A stretch of 64,000 bases of DNA from Auraticoccus monumenti (GTDB taxonomy: Bacteria; Actinomycetota; Actinomycetes; Propionibacteriales; Propionibacteriaceae), in the NCBI RefSeq assembly GCF_900101785.1, contig NZ_LT629688.1:4340001-4404000 (forward strand). Reading direction: 5' to 3'. Shown here one piece after another: positions 1 through 9,115 of this stretch; positions within the stretch are counted from its first letter, which is position 1, and each line of letters begins with the position of its first letter. Below the pieces are notes generated by a model, which was not told the DNA's origin, did not search any database, and was given only the letters and a program-made list of their open reading frames with translations. The translations under genes were made by a program, and so were the position numbers.

Positions 1-1
1 C

Positions 2-226
2 GTGGCCGCCAACAACTGGGCGCGCGGCTTCATGAACATCCAGGTGGTGGGCCACGTCAACGTCGCCGTGGTGTTCGGACTGCTGCAGTTCGTCTCCACC
101 TTCGGCATCGCGGTGCTCTACGCCCGCTACTCCACGAACCGCCTGGACCCGCTGGCCGCCCAGCTCAACGACGAGTTCGAAGCCGGCGACGCCCGCCACC
201 ACGAGCAGGACGGGGGTGTGCGGTGA
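2..226 (+). CDS. DUF485 family membrane protein, 3' part (truncated by window edge)
   Basis: C-terminal 74 residues of a small membrane protein that normally accompanies acetate/solute:sodium symporters. One hydrophobic helix is visible at about residues 16-42, followed by the short polar tail RYSTNRLDPLA expected for DUF485. The reading frame is open to the window edge, so the GTG at base 2 is probably internal and the true start lies outside. Its TGA overlaps the GTG of the next gene (GTGA), implying translational coupling with the symporter. The role is inferred from the family: partner of ActP-type permeases, biochemical function unsettled. Confidence 0.8.
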   Translation: MAANNWARGFMNIQVVGHVNVAVVFGLLQFVSTFGIAVLYARYSTNRLDPLAAQLNDEFEAGDARHHEQDGGVR

Positions 227-1827
227 ACGACCAGGTGCTGATCGTCGTCCTGTTCTCCGCGGTGGTCGCCCTCACCCTGGGCATCACCATCTGGGCCTCC
301 CGGCAGACCAGGAGCGCCGCGGACTACTACGCCGGCGGGCGCAACTTCTCCGGCTTCCAGAACGGCCTGGCCATCGGCGGGGACTACATGTCGGCCGCCT
401 CCTTCCTCGGCATCTCCGGCTCCATCGCGCTGTACGGCTACGACGGCTTCCTCTACTCCATCGGCTTCCTGGTGGCCTGGCTGGTGGCGCTGCTGCTGGT
501 CGCGGAGCTGCTCCGCAACTCCGGGCGCTACACGATGGCCGACCAGCTCGCCTACCGGATGAAGCAGGTCCCGGTCCGCAGCGCGGCGGCCCTGTCCACC
601 ATCGTGGTGTCGATCTTCTACCTGCTGGCTCAGATGGTCGGCGCCGGCAGCCTGGTCTCCCTGCTGCTGGGGATCAACTCCGGGGTGCTGAAGAACACGG
701 TGATCGTCATCGTCGGCGCGCTGATGATCATCTACGTCACCTTCGGCGGCATGAAGGGCACCACCTGGGTGCAGATCGTCAAGGCCGTGCTGCTGATGAT
801 CGGCTCGTTGTTGATCAGCGTCCTGGTGCTGGCCGAGTTCGGCTTCAACCTCTCCACCCTGCTGGGTGCGGCGGCGGAGCGGTCGGGCAAGGGCGAGGCC
901 TTCCTGCAGCCCGGCCAGCTCTACGGCAAGGACCTGGTCGGCCAGTTCGACTTCCTCTCCCTCGGGCTCGCCCTGGTGCTCGGCACCGCCGGCCTGCCGC
1001 ACATCCTGATCCGCTTCTACACGACTCCGACGGCCAAGGCCGCCCGCAAGTCGGTGCTGTGGGCCATCGGGCTGATCGGCTCGTTCTACCTGATGACGCT
1101 GGTGCTCGGCTTCGGCGCCGCCGCACTGGTGGACACCCAGCCCGGCTCGCCGGTGGCGGCGTCCTCGGGCAACGTGGCCTCCCCGCTGCTGGCCCAGGCC
1201 GTCGGTGGTGGCGACGGCAGCCTGGGCGGGTCGGTGCTGCTGGCGCTGATCTCGGCGGTGGCCTTCGCGACCATCCTGGCCGTGGTGGCCGGCCTGACCC
1301 TGACCTCGGCGACGTCGGTGGCCCACGACCTCTACGCCACCGTGCTCCGCAAGGGGCAGGCCAGCGAGAGGGACGAGGTGCGGGTGGCCCGCATCGCCGC
1401 CATCGTGATCGGTGCGGTGGCCATCGCGCTGGCCATCCCCGCCCAGGGGCTGAACATCGCCTTCCTGGTCGCGCTGGCCTTCGCCACCGCGGCCTCGGCG
1501 AACCTGCCGACGCTGATCTACAACCTGTTCTGGCGGCGGTTCAACACCACCGGCGCCTGCTGGGCGATGTACGGCGGCCTGATCGCCGCGGTCGGACTGG
1601 TCTTCTTCTCACCCGTCGTCTCCGGGGCGGAGAAGTCGCTGCTGCCGGGCATGGACTTCGCCTGGTTCCCGCTCAACAACCCCGGTCTGGTCTCGATCCC
1701 GATCGGGTTCCTGGCCGGGTTCATCGGCACGCTGGTCGGTGGTCGCGGGGACGGCGAGGACCGCTACACCGAGCTGCAGGTGCGGTCGCTGACGGGAGCG
1801 GGGGCGGAGAAGGCCTCCCCGCACTGA
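223..1827 (+). CDS. actP: Cation/acetate symporter (solute:sodium symporter family)
   Basis: 534-residue polytopic membrane protein with about 13 hydrophobic segments along its length, the usual size for ActP-like sodium:solute symporters. Family hallmarks near the N-terminus include SAADYYAGGRNFSGFQNGLA (around residue 30), followed by AIGGDYMSAASFLGISG. It most likely imports acetate or other short monocarboxylates with a cation across the cytoplasmic membrane. The GTG start overlaps the stop of the DUF485 gene by 4 bases, the standard pair. Substrate assignment rests on family and neighbour; pyruvate or propionate are alternatives. Confidence 0.85.
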   Translation: MNDQVLIVVLFSAVVALTLGITIWASRQTRSAADYYAGGRNFSGFQNGLAIGGDYMSAASFLGISGSIALYGYDGFLYSIGFLVAWLVALLLVAELLRNSGRYTMADQLAYRMKQVPVRSAAALSTIVVSIFYLLAQMVGAGSLVSLLLGINSGVLKNTVIVIVGALMIIYVTFGGMKGTTWVQIVKAVLLMIGSLLISVLVLAEFGFNLSTLLGAAAERSGKGEAFLQPGQLYGKDLVGQFDFLSLGLALVLGTAGLPHILIRFYTTPTAKAARKSVLWAIGLIGSFYLMTLVLGFGAAALVDTQPGSPVAASSGNVASPLLAQAVGGGDGSLGGSVLLALISAVAFATILAVVAGLTLTSATSVAHDLYATVLRKGQASERDEVRVARIAAIVIGAVAIALAIPAQGLNIAFLVALAFATAASANLPTLIYNLFWRRFNTTGACWAMYGGLIAAVGLVFFSPVVSGAEKSLLPGMDFAWFPLNNPGLVSIPIGFLAGFIGTLVGGRGDGEDRYTELQVRSLTGAGAEKASPH

Positions 1828-1828
1828 C

Positions 1829-1842
1829 GCCCCTGCCGGGGC
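1829..1842. terminator. Short hairpin between convergent genes
   Basis: GCCCC-tgcc-GGGGC lies between the convergent symporter and hydrolase genes. The stem is only 5 bp and no T-run follows, so it is a weak bidirectional terminator candidate. Confidence 0.35.
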
Positions 1843-1847
1843 CGGGG

Positions 1848-2489
1848 TCAGCGGACGCGGCTGAGCCAGGCCCCGGCCAGGGACGTCCACGCGTCGGCTC
1901 CGGGCTCGTCGGCGGCCAGGCCGATGCCGTGCAGGCCGTCGGGGAACACGTGCAGCTCGTGCGGCACCCCGGCGGCGGCCAGCGCCTGACCCAGGAGGTA
2001 GGCGTGCTCCACCGGGACGGCCTCGTCGGCGGCGGTGTGCCAGACGAAGGTCGGCGGGGCGTCCGCGGTGACCAGCCGGTCCAGCGAGGTGGACGCCCGG
2101 AGCGCGTCGTCGGCGACGGGGCCGATCAGGTTCTCCCGCGATCCGGCGTGCGTGGCCAGCTGCATCGACACCACCGGGTAGCAGAGCAGCGCCAGGTCCG
2201 GACGCTCCCCCGCCGCGGCACCGGGGGCGTAGGCGGCCATCCCGGCGGCGTGGGCGCCCGCGGAGAACCCCAGCACCCCGACCCGCTCCGCACCGTCGGC
2301 GCGGGCGGCGGCGACGGCGGCGCGCACGCTGCGCAGCGGTTCGGGGTGGCGGGTGAGCACCGGGTAGTCCAGCACGCTCGCCCCCACCCCGAGCCCGCGC
2401 AGCCACTCCGCGACGGGTGCGCCCTCGTGCTCGGCCCGCTCGGCGTAGGCGCCGCCGGGGAGCACGAGGACGTGGTCGCGCGGGCTCAC
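1848..2489 (-). CDS. Alpha/beta hydrolase, esterase/lipase-like
   Basis: 213-residue alpha/beta-hydrolase-fold protein of the BD-FAE/acetyl-esterase kind. Visible are the oxyanion region [16 protein letters not shown] near the N-terminus, the nucleophile elbow GFSAGAH (Ser about residue 76), an acid in [10 protein letters not shown], and the catalytic His in FPDGLHGIG. Such enzymes hydrolyse small esters in the cytoplasm; the substrate is unknown. The GTG start overlaps the stop of the upstream alcohol dehydrogenase gene by 4 bases, so the two are co-transcribed and translationally coupled. Confidence 0.8.
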   Translation of the reverse strand: MSPRDHVLVLPGGAYAERAEHEGAPVAEWLRGLGVGASVLDYPVLTRHPEPLRSVRAAVAAARADGAERVGVLGFSAGAHAAGMAAYAPGAAAGERPDLALLCYPVVSMQLATHAGSRENLIGPVADDALRASTSLDRLVTADAPPTFVWHTAADEAVPVEHAYLLGQALAAAGVPHELHVFPDGLHGIGLAADEPGADAWTSLAGAWLSRVR

Positions 2490-3541
2490 CCGGCCGGCGG
2501 GAAGGTGCTGGTGTCGATCACGAAGCGGTAGCGGACGTCGCTGGCCACGACCCGGTCGTAGGCCGCGGTGATGTCGTCCCCGCCGATCTTCTCCACCGTG
2601 GCACCCAGGCCGTGCTCGGCGCAGAAGTCCAGCATCTCCTGGGTCTCGCCGATGCCGCCGATGTTGGAGCCGGACAGGCTGCGGCGGGCTCCGGCCAGGG
2701 CCCCGGCCTTGACGCTCAGCGGGTTCTCGGGGAGCCCGACGTTGACCAGGGTGCCGTCGACCTTGAGCAGACCCAGGAAGGCGTTCATGTCGAGGTCGGC
2801 GGAGACGGTGCTGATGATCAGGTCGAAGGAGCGGGCCAGCGTGCGGAAGGTCTCCGGGTCGCTGGTGGCGTGGTAGTGGGTGGCCCCGAAGCGCTCGCCG
2901 TCCTCCTTCTTGGACAGGGTCTGGCTGAGCACCGTGACCTCCGCGCCCATGGCGGCGGCGATCTTGACGCCCATGTGACCCAGCCCGCCCATGCCCACGA
3001 TGGCGACCTTCTTGCCCGGCCCGGCGCCCCAGTGCCGCAGCGGGGAGTACAGGGTGATCCCGGCGCAGAGCAGCGGCGCGGCCTCGGCCAGCTCGATGCC
3101 CTCGGGGATGCGCAGCGTGTAGTCCTGCTCGACGGTGATCGCCGTGGAGTAGCCGCCGTCGTTCCACAGGCCGTCACGGCCCTTGGAGTTGTAGGTGCCC
3201 ATCATGCCGCCGCCGCTGCAGTACTGCTCGGTGCCGCCGAGGCACTCGGGGCACTCGCGGCAGGAGTCGACGAAGACGCCCACGCCGACCCGGTCACCGA
3301 CGGCGAACTTGGTCACCTCGGAGCCGATCTGGGCGACGGTGCCGGCGATCTCGTGACCGGGGACCAGCGGGAAGTGCGCCGTCCCCCACTCCTCGCGCGC
3401 GGTGTGGATGTCGGAGTGGCAGATGCCGGCCCAGGCGATGTCGATCAGGACCTCGGTCGGGCCCGGCTCGCGGCGGGTGATGGTGGTCGGCGCGAACGTG
3501 GCGTCGGCGGAGTGGGCGGCGTAGGCAGCTGCCTGGGGCAT
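2486..3541 (-). CDS. Zinc-dependent NAD(P) alcohol dehydrogenase
   Basis: 351-residue medium-chain dehydrogenase of the YahK/cinnamyl-alcohol-dehydrogenase type. The catalytic zinc set is visible: Cys41 (GICHSDIH), His63-Glu64 (GHEIAG) and Cys159. The four structural-zinc cysteines are Cys94, 97, 100 and 108 ([15 protein letters not shown]), and the nucleotide-binding GMGGLGHMG starts near residue 183. It should interconvert alcohols and aldehydes with NAD(P)H. The start is set by a strong AAGGAGGA site just upstream of ATG. It is first in a two-gene operon with the esterase-like hydrolase. Confidence 0.88.
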   Translation of the reverse strand: MPQAAAYAAHSADATFAPTTITRREPGPTEVLIDIAWAGICHSDIHTAREEWGTAHFPLVPGHEIAGTVAQIGSEVTKFAVGDRVGVGVFVDSCRECPECLGGTEQYCSGGGMMGTYNSKGRDGLWNDGGYSTAITVEQDYTLRIPEGIELAEAAPLLCAGITLYSPLRHWGAGPGKKVAIVGMGGLGHMGVKIAAAMGAEVTVLSQTLSKKEDGERFGATHYHATSDPETFRTLARSFDLIISTVSADLDMNAFLGLLKVDGTLVNVGLPENPLSVKAGALAGARRSLSGSNIGGIGETQEMLDFCAEHGLGATVEKIGGDDITAAYDRVVASDVRYRFVIDTSTFPPAG

Positions 3542-3618
3542 GGGTCCTCCTTGGTGGAACGTGGTCGCTGCCACTCTGGCACGCGGCTCTGCGCCGGGAG
3601 GAATCGTCCTCCGGCTGC

Positions 3619-4458
3619 TCAGTCGAGGCCTGTCTGACTGCGCACGGAACGAACAGCCCGGGCCACCACCTCGGGCTGGTCGACCATCAGCATGTGCTTG
3701 CCCTCGTCGGTGACCAGCTGGCGCGCCCCCAGCATCTGGGCCAGCCGGTGCTGCTTGACCAGCCAGTCCCGGCCGCCGGTGCTGCTGGCGCTGAGCACCA
3801 TCGTGGGGACCGCCGGGTAGGGGTGGGCGGAGCGGACGCCGAGCAGGTCCCAGCCCTGACCGCCCCAGCTGGAGAACTCCGCGATCATCGCGGCCAGCGC
3901 GTCGGGGTCGGTGTAGCGGCGCCGGTAGCGGGTGCGTCCCAGCACCCACCCCGACTCCCTGGCCAGCGACGCGGCCCCGAGCCGGTGCAGCGCGCCGCCC
4001 AGGGTGCGCAGGGCCCCGAGGCGGGCCATCCGGTGCACGGCCCGGGCGAGGCCGACCGGCACCTCGCGGGGCGGGGAGGTGTAGAAGGAGACCGAGCTGT
4101 CGACCAGCACCACCCCGGCCACCAGGTCCGGGTGCTGCCGGGCCAGGGCCTCGGCGTGGTAGCCGGCCATCGACTGGGCCACCACGACGGCCGGGCCCCC
4201 CAGCGAGCGCACCACGGAGGCGGTCAGCTCGACGCTGCCGGCCAGCGTGGGCAGCGTCCCGGGCCACGGCGTCCCACCCAGACCGGGACGGTCCAGCGCG
4301 GCCCAGTGCAGGTCGGGCAGCAGCATGGTGACGTCGTCCCAGTAGTCCGCGACCAGCCCGGCACCCCCCAGCAGCAGCACCAGCGGACCGGCGCCGGCCG
4401 ACTCGACGAGGTGCACCTCGTGGCCGGCGTGGTTCTCGGTGCGGGAGGAGCGGTGCAT
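3619..4458 (-). CDS. Alpha/beta hydrolase
   Basis: 279-residue alpha/beta hydrolase. [17 protein letters not shown] forms the oxyanion loop, [10 protein letters not shown] holds the putative nucleophile (AxSxxG, so the first Gly of the usual GxSxG is replaced), and [12 protein letters not shown] carries the candidate catalytic His near the C-terminus. The middle (residues about 125-175) is rich in Arg/Leu, as in a lid. Substrate unknown. It is last in a minus-strand run rpiB - hypothetical - this gene, with 35 bases separating it from the hypothetical gene. Confidence 0.75.
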   Translation of the reverse strand: MHRSSRTENHAGHEVHLVESAGAGPLVLLLGGAGLVADYWDDVTMLLPDLHWAALDRPGLGGTPWPGTLPTLAGSVELTASVVRSLGGPAVVVAQSMAGYHAEALARQHPDLVAGVVLVDSSVSFYTSPPREVPVGLARAVHRMARLGALRTLGGALHRLGAASLARESGWVLGRTRYRRRYTDPDALAAMIAEFSSWGGQGWDLLGVRSAHPYPAVPTMVLSASSTGGRDWLVKQHRLAQMLGARQLVTDEGKHMLMVDQPEVVARAVRSVRSQTGLD

Positions 4459-4493
4459 GCCGCCAGCATGGCAGCCCGCGTCCGCGCCCGCGC

Positions 4494-5909
4494 TCACCGC
4501 TCTCCGACGGTGGTGCCCAGCCAGGCCAGCGCCACGTCGTCGACGTCGGCCCGGGCCAGCAGCCGGCGCTCGCTGCGCTGGACCAGCTCGGCCAGCGAGG
4601 TCGCCGGCAGCAGCACGTCCTCCAGCGCCGCGGCGGCCCGGTCCGGCAGCCACCGGAGCAGGGTCACCTCGCGGGCCACGTCGGCGGCGGGCCTGGGCTG
4701 CAGCGACGTCCCGGGGAGCCCGGCCCCGAGGCGCTGCACGACCCGGCGGGCGACCTCCAGACCCGGGGCGCCGACCGTGCCGGTGAGCAGCTCCAGCTCC
4801 AGGTCGAGCAGCGGGTCGCCGGTGCCGGACCAGGACGCGAGGGCGGCCGCGGCCGGTGCGGGGTCGTGCCCGGTGGTGGCGCTGGCCAGCAGCACCGCCA
4901 TCGCCGCGGCCGGGGCAGCGCCTCCCGGGGGCAGCCGCGTGATCAGGTCGGCGGCCAGGGCCAGGAGCTCGGCGCGTCCGGTGCGCTGGTGCTCCTCGAC
5001 GGCCAGCAGCACCAGCCACGGCGCGTCGGTGTCGGCGGCCAGGGCCCGGTCGACGGCGTCGTCGCGGTCGGCGCCGCGCCCGGCCCGGCCGAGCAGCAGG
5101 GCCGCGGCGGGCGGGACGTCCGGCACCCCCTGGCGGCGCGGCGCGTCGCGCAGCAGCTCGGAGGCGCGCTCGGCCGTCGCGTCCTCGGCGGTGGGGGCCC
5201 AGCAGGGCTGCAGCCGGGTCTCCCCCTCCGGCCCGTGCAGGCTGAGCTGCCACTCCCCCAGCACCGCGTCGATCTCGCTGGTGCCGTCCTGGGTGGTGGC
5301 GGTGAGCCCGTTCGGCAGCACCAGCCCGGCGTCGGGGTGCACCAGCTCCAGCGGGTCGCCGTCCGGGCGCTCCAGCGGCGGCAGCCAGACCGGGAGCCGC
5401 TCGGCCACCTCGTCCAGGCCCTCCCAGCGGGTCCGCAGGGCGAGCACGGTGGCGGTGCCCGGTCGCACGGTCAGGGGGCCGAGGGCGGCGCCGTCGCCCA
5501 GCCGGGCCCGGACCGCCCTGGTCACCAGCAGCCGGGGGTCCGGCCCGAGCACGGCGAGCAGCCCGTGCACCCCCGACGGCCAGCACCACCCGGCACGGTC
5601 GGTGACCACCTCGAGGTCGAGCGCCTGGACCTGCACCGGCGCGTCGTCGACCTCCAGGGAGACCCGGGTGTGCCAGGCATCGGAGAAGGCGTGCCGGACG
5701 CTCCAGCGCAGCCCGGAGTCGTGGCCCCCGAGCTCGATCTCGTCGGGGTCGACGCGACGGTGCTGCACCGGCAGCAGCCGACCGGACACCCGGGGGCGGA
5801 GGGTGCAGCGCAGCAGGACCTCGGCCCCGCGCCGCAGCACGAGGGTGGCGTCGTCGAGGTCGGCGGTGAGGTCGCCCCAGACGGCGGTGCTGCTCGGCGG
5901 TGACGCCAC
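4494..5909 (-). CDS. Hypothetical protein, 471 aa, family not recognised
   Basis: I do not recognise this protein. There is no signal peptide, membrane segment or obvious catalytic motif. The N-terminal half (about 1-240) alternates short hydrophobic and polar stretches, as in beta-rich domains ([19 protein letters not shown]). The C-terminal half (about 245-471) is Ala/Leu/Arg-rich and likely all-helical, resembling tandem helical hairpins. The GTG start lies one base after the rpiB stop, so the two are almost certainly co-expressed; no clear Shine-Dalgarno is seen, consistent with coupling. Codon bias is like the neighbours, supporting a genuine gene. Confidence 0.7.
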   Translation of the reverse strand: MASPPSSTAVWGDLTADLDDATLVLRRGAEVLLRCTLRPRVSGRLLPVQHRRVDPDEIELGGHDSGLRWSVRHAFSDAWHTRVSLEVDDAPVQVQALDLEVVTDRAGWCWPSGVHGLLAVLGPDPRLLVTRAVRARLGDGAALGPLTVRPGTATVLALRTRWEGLDEVAERLPVWLPPLERPDGDPLELVHPDAGLVLPNGLTATTQDGTSEIDAVLGEWQLSLHGPEGETRLQPCWAPTAEDATAERASELLRDAPRRQGVPDVPPAAALLLGRAGRGADRDDAVDRALAADTDAPWLVLLAVEEHQRTGRAELLALAADLITRLPPGGAAPAAAMAVLLASATTGHDPAPAAAALASWSGTGDPLLDLELELLTGTVGAPGLEVARRVVQRLGAGLPGTSLQPRPAADVAREVTLLRWLPDRAAAALEDVLLPATSLAELVQRSERRLLARADVDDVALAWLGTTVGER

Positions 5910-5910
5910 G

Positions 5911-6378
5911 TCAGGCCGAGGGGGCGATCTTGCCGCTCGCCTCGTAGGCGTCCATCATCGCGATCCGGCGGGCGTGGCGGTCGTCGCCGGAGAAGGGGGT
6001 GTCCAGGAAGGTGCGGACGATCTCCCAGGCCTCGTCCTCGGTGTGCATGCGGCCCCCCACCGAGACCACGTTCGCGTTGTTGTGCTGGCGGGCGAGGGAG
6101 GCCAGCTCGGGCTTCCAGGCCAGGGCGGCACGCACCCCGGTGACCTTGTTGGCCGCCATCTGCTCACCGTTGCCGGACCCCCCGAGCACGATGCCGAGGG
6201 AGCCGGGGTCCGCCACCACCGCCTGCGCGCAGGGGATGATCAGGTCGGGGTAGTCGTCGTCGGGGTCGAGCTCGGTGGCCCCGTGGTCGACGACCTCGTG
6301 GCCGGCCTCCGCCAGACGGGCGCGCAGGTGCTCCTTCAGCTCGAAGGCCGCGTGGTCGGTGGCGATGTGGACGCGCAT
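5911..6378 (-). CDS. rpiB: Ribose-5-phosphate isomerase B
   Basis: 155-residue RpiB/LacA-family isomerase interconverting ribose 5-phosphate and ribulose 5-phosphate in the pentose phosphate pathway. Seen: the N-terminal HIATDHAAFELKEHL, the anion-binding/catalytic loop GGSGNGEQMAANK, and QHNNANVVSVGGRMH. As known for the actinobacterial subgroup, the base is expected to be the Glu of SGNGEQ rather than the Cys used by the E. coli type. The ATG start gives the exact family N-terminus (MRVHIATDHA). Divergent from the extensin-like gene and first in an operon with the 471-aa hypothetical. Confidence 0.93.
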   Translation of the reverse strand: MRVHIATDHAAFELKEHLRARLAEAGHEVVDHGATELDPDDDYPDLIIPCAQAVVADPGSLGIVLGGSGNGEQMAANKVTGVRAALAWKPELASLARQHNNANVVSVGGRMHTEDEAWEIVRTFLDTPFSGDDRHARRIAMMDAYEASGKIAPSA

Positions 6379-6431
6379 GGCTGCAGTCTGGCAGGCCGGG
6401 CCGTTCGGCCGCACTCGGTACCGTCGAGGCC

Positions 6432-7220
6432 ATGCTGACCCGCCGGACCCTGCTCGGCGGGGCCGCGGCCGGGGCCGGCGCAGTGGTCCTGACCGGCTGC
6501 GGGGTGGGGGCCCAGGGGCCGGTCTCGCGGGAGCGCCCCACCTGCGTGGCCCGCGGCGAGCTGTCCCGGCTGGAGACGCTCGGCCCGGCGGCGCTGGTCT
6601 ACGAGGAGTCCGGCCGGCGGCAGTCCTTCGCGCTGGAGCCCGCCTTCGCCGAGCAGCTGCGGGCCTGGCTGACGTGGTGGGGCGAGCACTCCCCCGACGG
6701 CACCCCCGACGAGCTGTGGAGCTTCGGCACCTGGATCGACGGCCGCGGCGACTGCGGCTCCTGGCACCACGCCGGCCGCGCCCTCGACGTCACCAGCCTG
6801 CGCCGCGACGGGGAGATCTTGCACCCCGGGAGGATCGACCGGGTCGAGGCGCTGCCCGCCGGGGAGCAGGCGACGGCCCGGCGGCGGTACTGGCAGCTGG
6901 TCGCGGGGTTGTCGCTGCACTTCGCCGACGTCCTCAGCCACCTCTTCGACGACGCCCACCGCAACCACGTCCACGTCGACAACGGCCGCTCCGGGTCGGG
7001 GCCGGCGGTGTTCACCGGCCGCTCCCGGATCCAGACCCTCAACGTGCAGGCGGTCTGCCGGGAGGTGTGGCAGGTCCCCTGCGAGCTGAGCGGCGACTGG
7101 GACCGCGCGACCCGGGAGGCCGTGGCGGCGGTGCTGGACCCGCTCGGCCTCCCCGCCGACCTCCGCGAGGAGCCGTCCTGGCGCGCCTTCTGCACCGCCA
7201 GCGTCGAGCGCGGGGACTGA
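6432..7220 (+). CDS. Extensin-like (D,D-carboxypeptidase-type) lipoprotein
   Basis: 262-residue exported protein. The N-terminus MLTRRTLLGG...VVLTGC combines a twin-arginine-like start with a lipobox (LTGC), predicting a lipid-anchored extracytoplasmic protein. The mature part matches the extensin-like C-terminal/M15-like zinc peptidase fold: His/Asp pair in SWHHAGRALDVTSL and a distal HRNHVHVDN. A peptidoglycan peptidase role is inferred from the fold, not shown. The ATG is preceded by GAGG. Monocistronic; divergent from rpiB, followed by a palindrome at 7239-7282. Confidence 0.75.
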   Translation: MLTRRTLLGGAAAGAGAVVLTGCGVGAQGPVSRERPTCVARGELSRLETLGPAALVYEESGRRQSFALEPAFAEQLRAWLTWWGEHSPDGTPDELWSFGTWIDGRGDCGSWHHAGRALDVTSLRRDGEILHPGRIDRVEALPAGEQATARRRYWQLVAGLSLHFADVLSHLFDDAHRNHVHVDNGRSGSGPAVFTGRSRIQTLNVQAVCREVWQVPCELSGDWDRATREAVAAVLDPLGLPADLREEPSWRAFCTASVERGD

Positions 7221-7238
7221 GCACGGGTTCCCCCGCGC

Positions 7239-7282
7239 GCGGCGTCGATCGTGCACCGAACTCCGTGCACAGCTGACGCCGC
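7239..7282. repeat. Nested palindrome, upstream copy, flanking the AbiEi/DUF559-type gene
   Basis: Outer arms GCGGCGTC (7239-7246) and GACGCCGC (7275-7282), a symmetric 4-nt internal loop on each side, then inner GTGCAC arms (7251-7256 and 7265-7270). A similar element sits at 8308-8351 on the other side of the intervening gene. Aligned without gaps over 48 nt the two copies share 39 identities, with both stems conserved and the internal loops diverged. Immediately after it is CTGTCCACA (7282-7290), which resembles a DnaA box. Confidence 0.8.
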
Positions 7283-7334
7283 TGTCCACAGGTGACCGCC
7301 TCCCGGGGCTCGAGACGCCCACCGCTCCGATGGT

Positions 7335-8297
7335 GTGCTCGTGAGATCCCGCCACGACCCTCCCGATGCCCTCCTCTTCCTCGCGTCCCTGCAGGGCGGT
7401 GTGCTGACCCCGGAACAGCTGCAGGGGCACGGCCTCAGCCGACGCCCGGTCGACCGGCTGGTCAGCCAGCGGCACTGGTCGCGACCCGTGCGCGGCATCG
7501 TCTGCACCTCCGGCCAGGCGTCGTGGCTGGGCATGGCCTGGGCCGGCGTCCTGCTCGGCCCCGAGGGGTCACGTGTCGGCGGGCAGGCGGGGCTGCACCT
7601 GCACGGGCTCAGCGGGGAACCCGAGCAGATCGACGTCTGGACGCCCCGCGGTCGCCGGCTCCGGGTGGAGGGCCCCTACCGGTTTCGCGAGGAAGGTCCC
7701 GCGACCCACTCGGGGCGCACCTTCGGCAGCCCGCCGCACCTCGGGGTCGAGGACTGCGTGCTCGACCTCGCCGCTGAGCTCGACCAGGAGGACTTCCTCG
7801 CCCTGGTCATCGACGCGGTCCAGCGGCGTCGGACCACACCGTCACGGCTGTGCAGTGCGCTGGCGTGCCGACCACGGGCGCGGCACCGGGCCCTGCTCGA
7901 GGCGGTGCTGGGCGACGTCCGCGCGGGGGTGGAGTCACCGCTCGAACGGGCCTACCTGCACCGGGTGGAACGAGCCCACGGCCTCCCCCGCGGGCGTCGC
8001 CAGGTCCGTCGCGGGGGCTACCGCCGCGACGTGGTGCACGAGGAGCTCGGTCTGGTGGTCGAGCTGGACAGCCAGTGGCACGCCGGTCTGGCGCGGTTCG
8101 TCGACATGGACCGGGACAACACGGCCATGCTCGGCGGGCTCGTCACGCTGCGCTACGGCTGGGTGCACGTGGCCGGGGCAGCCTGCCGGACGGCCGCCCA
8201 GGTCGCCCAGGTGATGAGGGCTCGCGGGTGGTCCGGGACCCCGACGCGCTGCCGCAGCTGCGTGGCCGTGCCGGACGGTGACCTCTGGGCCGCCTGA
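7335..8297 (+). CDS. AbiEi-like antitoxin N-domain / DUF559 endonuclease-fold protein
   Basis: 320-residue soluble protein of a family common in actinobacteria. The N-terminus (about 10-60) resembles the AbiEi winged-helix domain (GVLTPEQLQGHGLSRRPVDR...WSRPVRGIV). The C-terminal region (about 215-300) carries a Vsr/DUF559-like nuclease core: ESPLERAYLHRV, then VVELDSQWHA followed by a DxDRDN-type motif (VDMDRDNTAML), with LVTLRYGWVHV as the last strand. Function unknown; proposed roles in the family are DNA cleavage or toxin-antitoxin control. Start GTG at 7335 or 7341. No toxin partner is adjacent. Both flanks carry matching palindromes. Confidence 0.7.
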   Translation: MLVRSRHDPPDALLFLASLQGGVLTPEQLQGHGLSRRPVDRLVSQRHWSRPVRGIVCTSGQASWLGMAWAGVLLGPEGSRVGGQAGLHLHGLSGEPEQIDVWTPRGRRLRVEGPYRFREEGPATHSGRTFGSPPHLGVEDCVLDLAAELDQEDFLALVIDAVQRRRTTPSRLCSALACRPRARHRALLEAVLGDVRAGVESPLERAYLHRVERAHGLPRGRRQVRRGGYRRDVVHEELGLVVELDSQWHAGLARFVDMDRDNTAMLGGLVTLRYGWVHVAGAACRTAAQVAQVMRARGWSGTPTRCRSCVAVPDGDLWAA

Positions 8298-8307
8298 GCG
8301 GACGACA

Positions 8308-8351
8308 GCGGCGTCACTCCTGCACCGATGTCGGTGCACGGGTGACGCCGC
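8308..8351. repeat. Nested palindrome, downstream copy
   Basis: Outer arms GCGGCGTC (8308-8315) and GACGCCGC (8344-8351) surround a perfect 8-bp inner stem TGCACCGA-tg-TCGGTGCA (8321-8338), separated by symmetric 5-nt internal loops. It starts 10 nt after the stop of the DUF559-type gene and lies between convergent genes, so it can also serve as a terminator. Same orientation and spacing as the copy at 7239-7282. Confidence 0.8.
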
Positions 8352-8375
8352 CGTCTCGCTGGAGGGCGAGGTCGA

Positions 8376-8990
8376 TCAGTCGAAGATCGGCCCGACGTCG
8401 CGGGTCCGCTTGAGCTCGAAGAAGCCCGGGTAGGCGGTGACCTTCTCGAAGCCGTCGAAGAGCTGACCGGCCTCCTCGCCCTTGGGGGCCGGGGAGATGA
8501 CGGGGCCGAACAGCGACTTGCCGTTGACCCGGACCACCGGGGTGCCCACCTCCGAGCCGACCGGGTCCATGCCCTCGTGGTGGGAGGCGCGCAGCCGGTC
8601 GTCGGCGGCGTCGGTCTCGCCCAGGTCGGCGAGCTCGGCGGGCAGGCCCACCTGGCCGAGCGCCTGCTCGATGGTGGCCCGGTCGTTGCGCTGCCCGCCC
8701 GGGTGGATCAGGGTGCCGACGGCCGTGTAGTACTCGCGCAGCGCGTCCGAGCCGTGCTGGTCCTCGATCCCGATGCAGACCCGGACGTTCGCCCAGGCGC
8801 CCGCCAGCATCTGCCGGTAGGACTCCGGGATGTCCTTGCCCTCGTTGAGGACGGCGAGGCTCATCACGTGGAACGTGGTGCGGACGGGCCGCACCTTCTC
8901 GACCTCGAGCATCCAGCGCGAGGTCATCCACGCCCACGGGCACTGCGGGTCGAACCAGAAGTCGACCTTCTTCACTTCGGTGTCAGCCAT
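8376..8990 (-). CDS. DsbA-family protein, Rv2466c-like mycothiol-dependent oxidoreductase
   Basis: 204-residue thioredoxin-fold protein with an inserted helical domain, collinear with mycobacterial Rv2466c ([20 protein letters not shown] at the N-terminus, [21 protein letters not shown] cis-Pro loop, FFELKRTR near the C-terminus). The family reduces nitro-compounds or disulphides using mycothiol. The motif here is C17-P-W-A, whereas Rv2466c, as I recall it, has CPWC, so only a monothiol mechanism seems possible. ATG start; monocistronic, convergent with the DUF559-type gene. Confidence 0.85.
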   Translation of the reverse strand: MADTEVKKVDFWFDPQCPWAWMTSRWMLEVEKVRPVRTTFHVMSLAVLNEGKDIPESYRQMLAGAWANVRVCIGIEDQHGSDALREYYTAVGTLIHPGGQRNDRATIEQALGQVGLPAELADLGETDAADDRLRASHHEGMDPVGSEVGTPVVRVNGKSLFGPVISPAPKGEEAGQLFDGFEKVTAYPGFFELKRTRDVGPIFD

Positions 8991-9115
8991 GGTCCGCAGC
9001 CTAGGAGAAGGGTGGTGACCTCGACGCCGGGGGTTCCGAAGGGTCCTCATGTAACGTCTCGACGACGCTGCGGTCGGTTCCGCCGCGTGCAGGACCACAG
9101 ATGGAGGCGGACTCA

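Noticed and set aside
127-1326. Long minus-strand open frame opposite the symporter gene
   Set aside because: Composition (Gln/His/Gly/Arg-rich, no motifs) is that of an antisense shadow in high-GC DNA; the plus-strand symporter is unambiguous.
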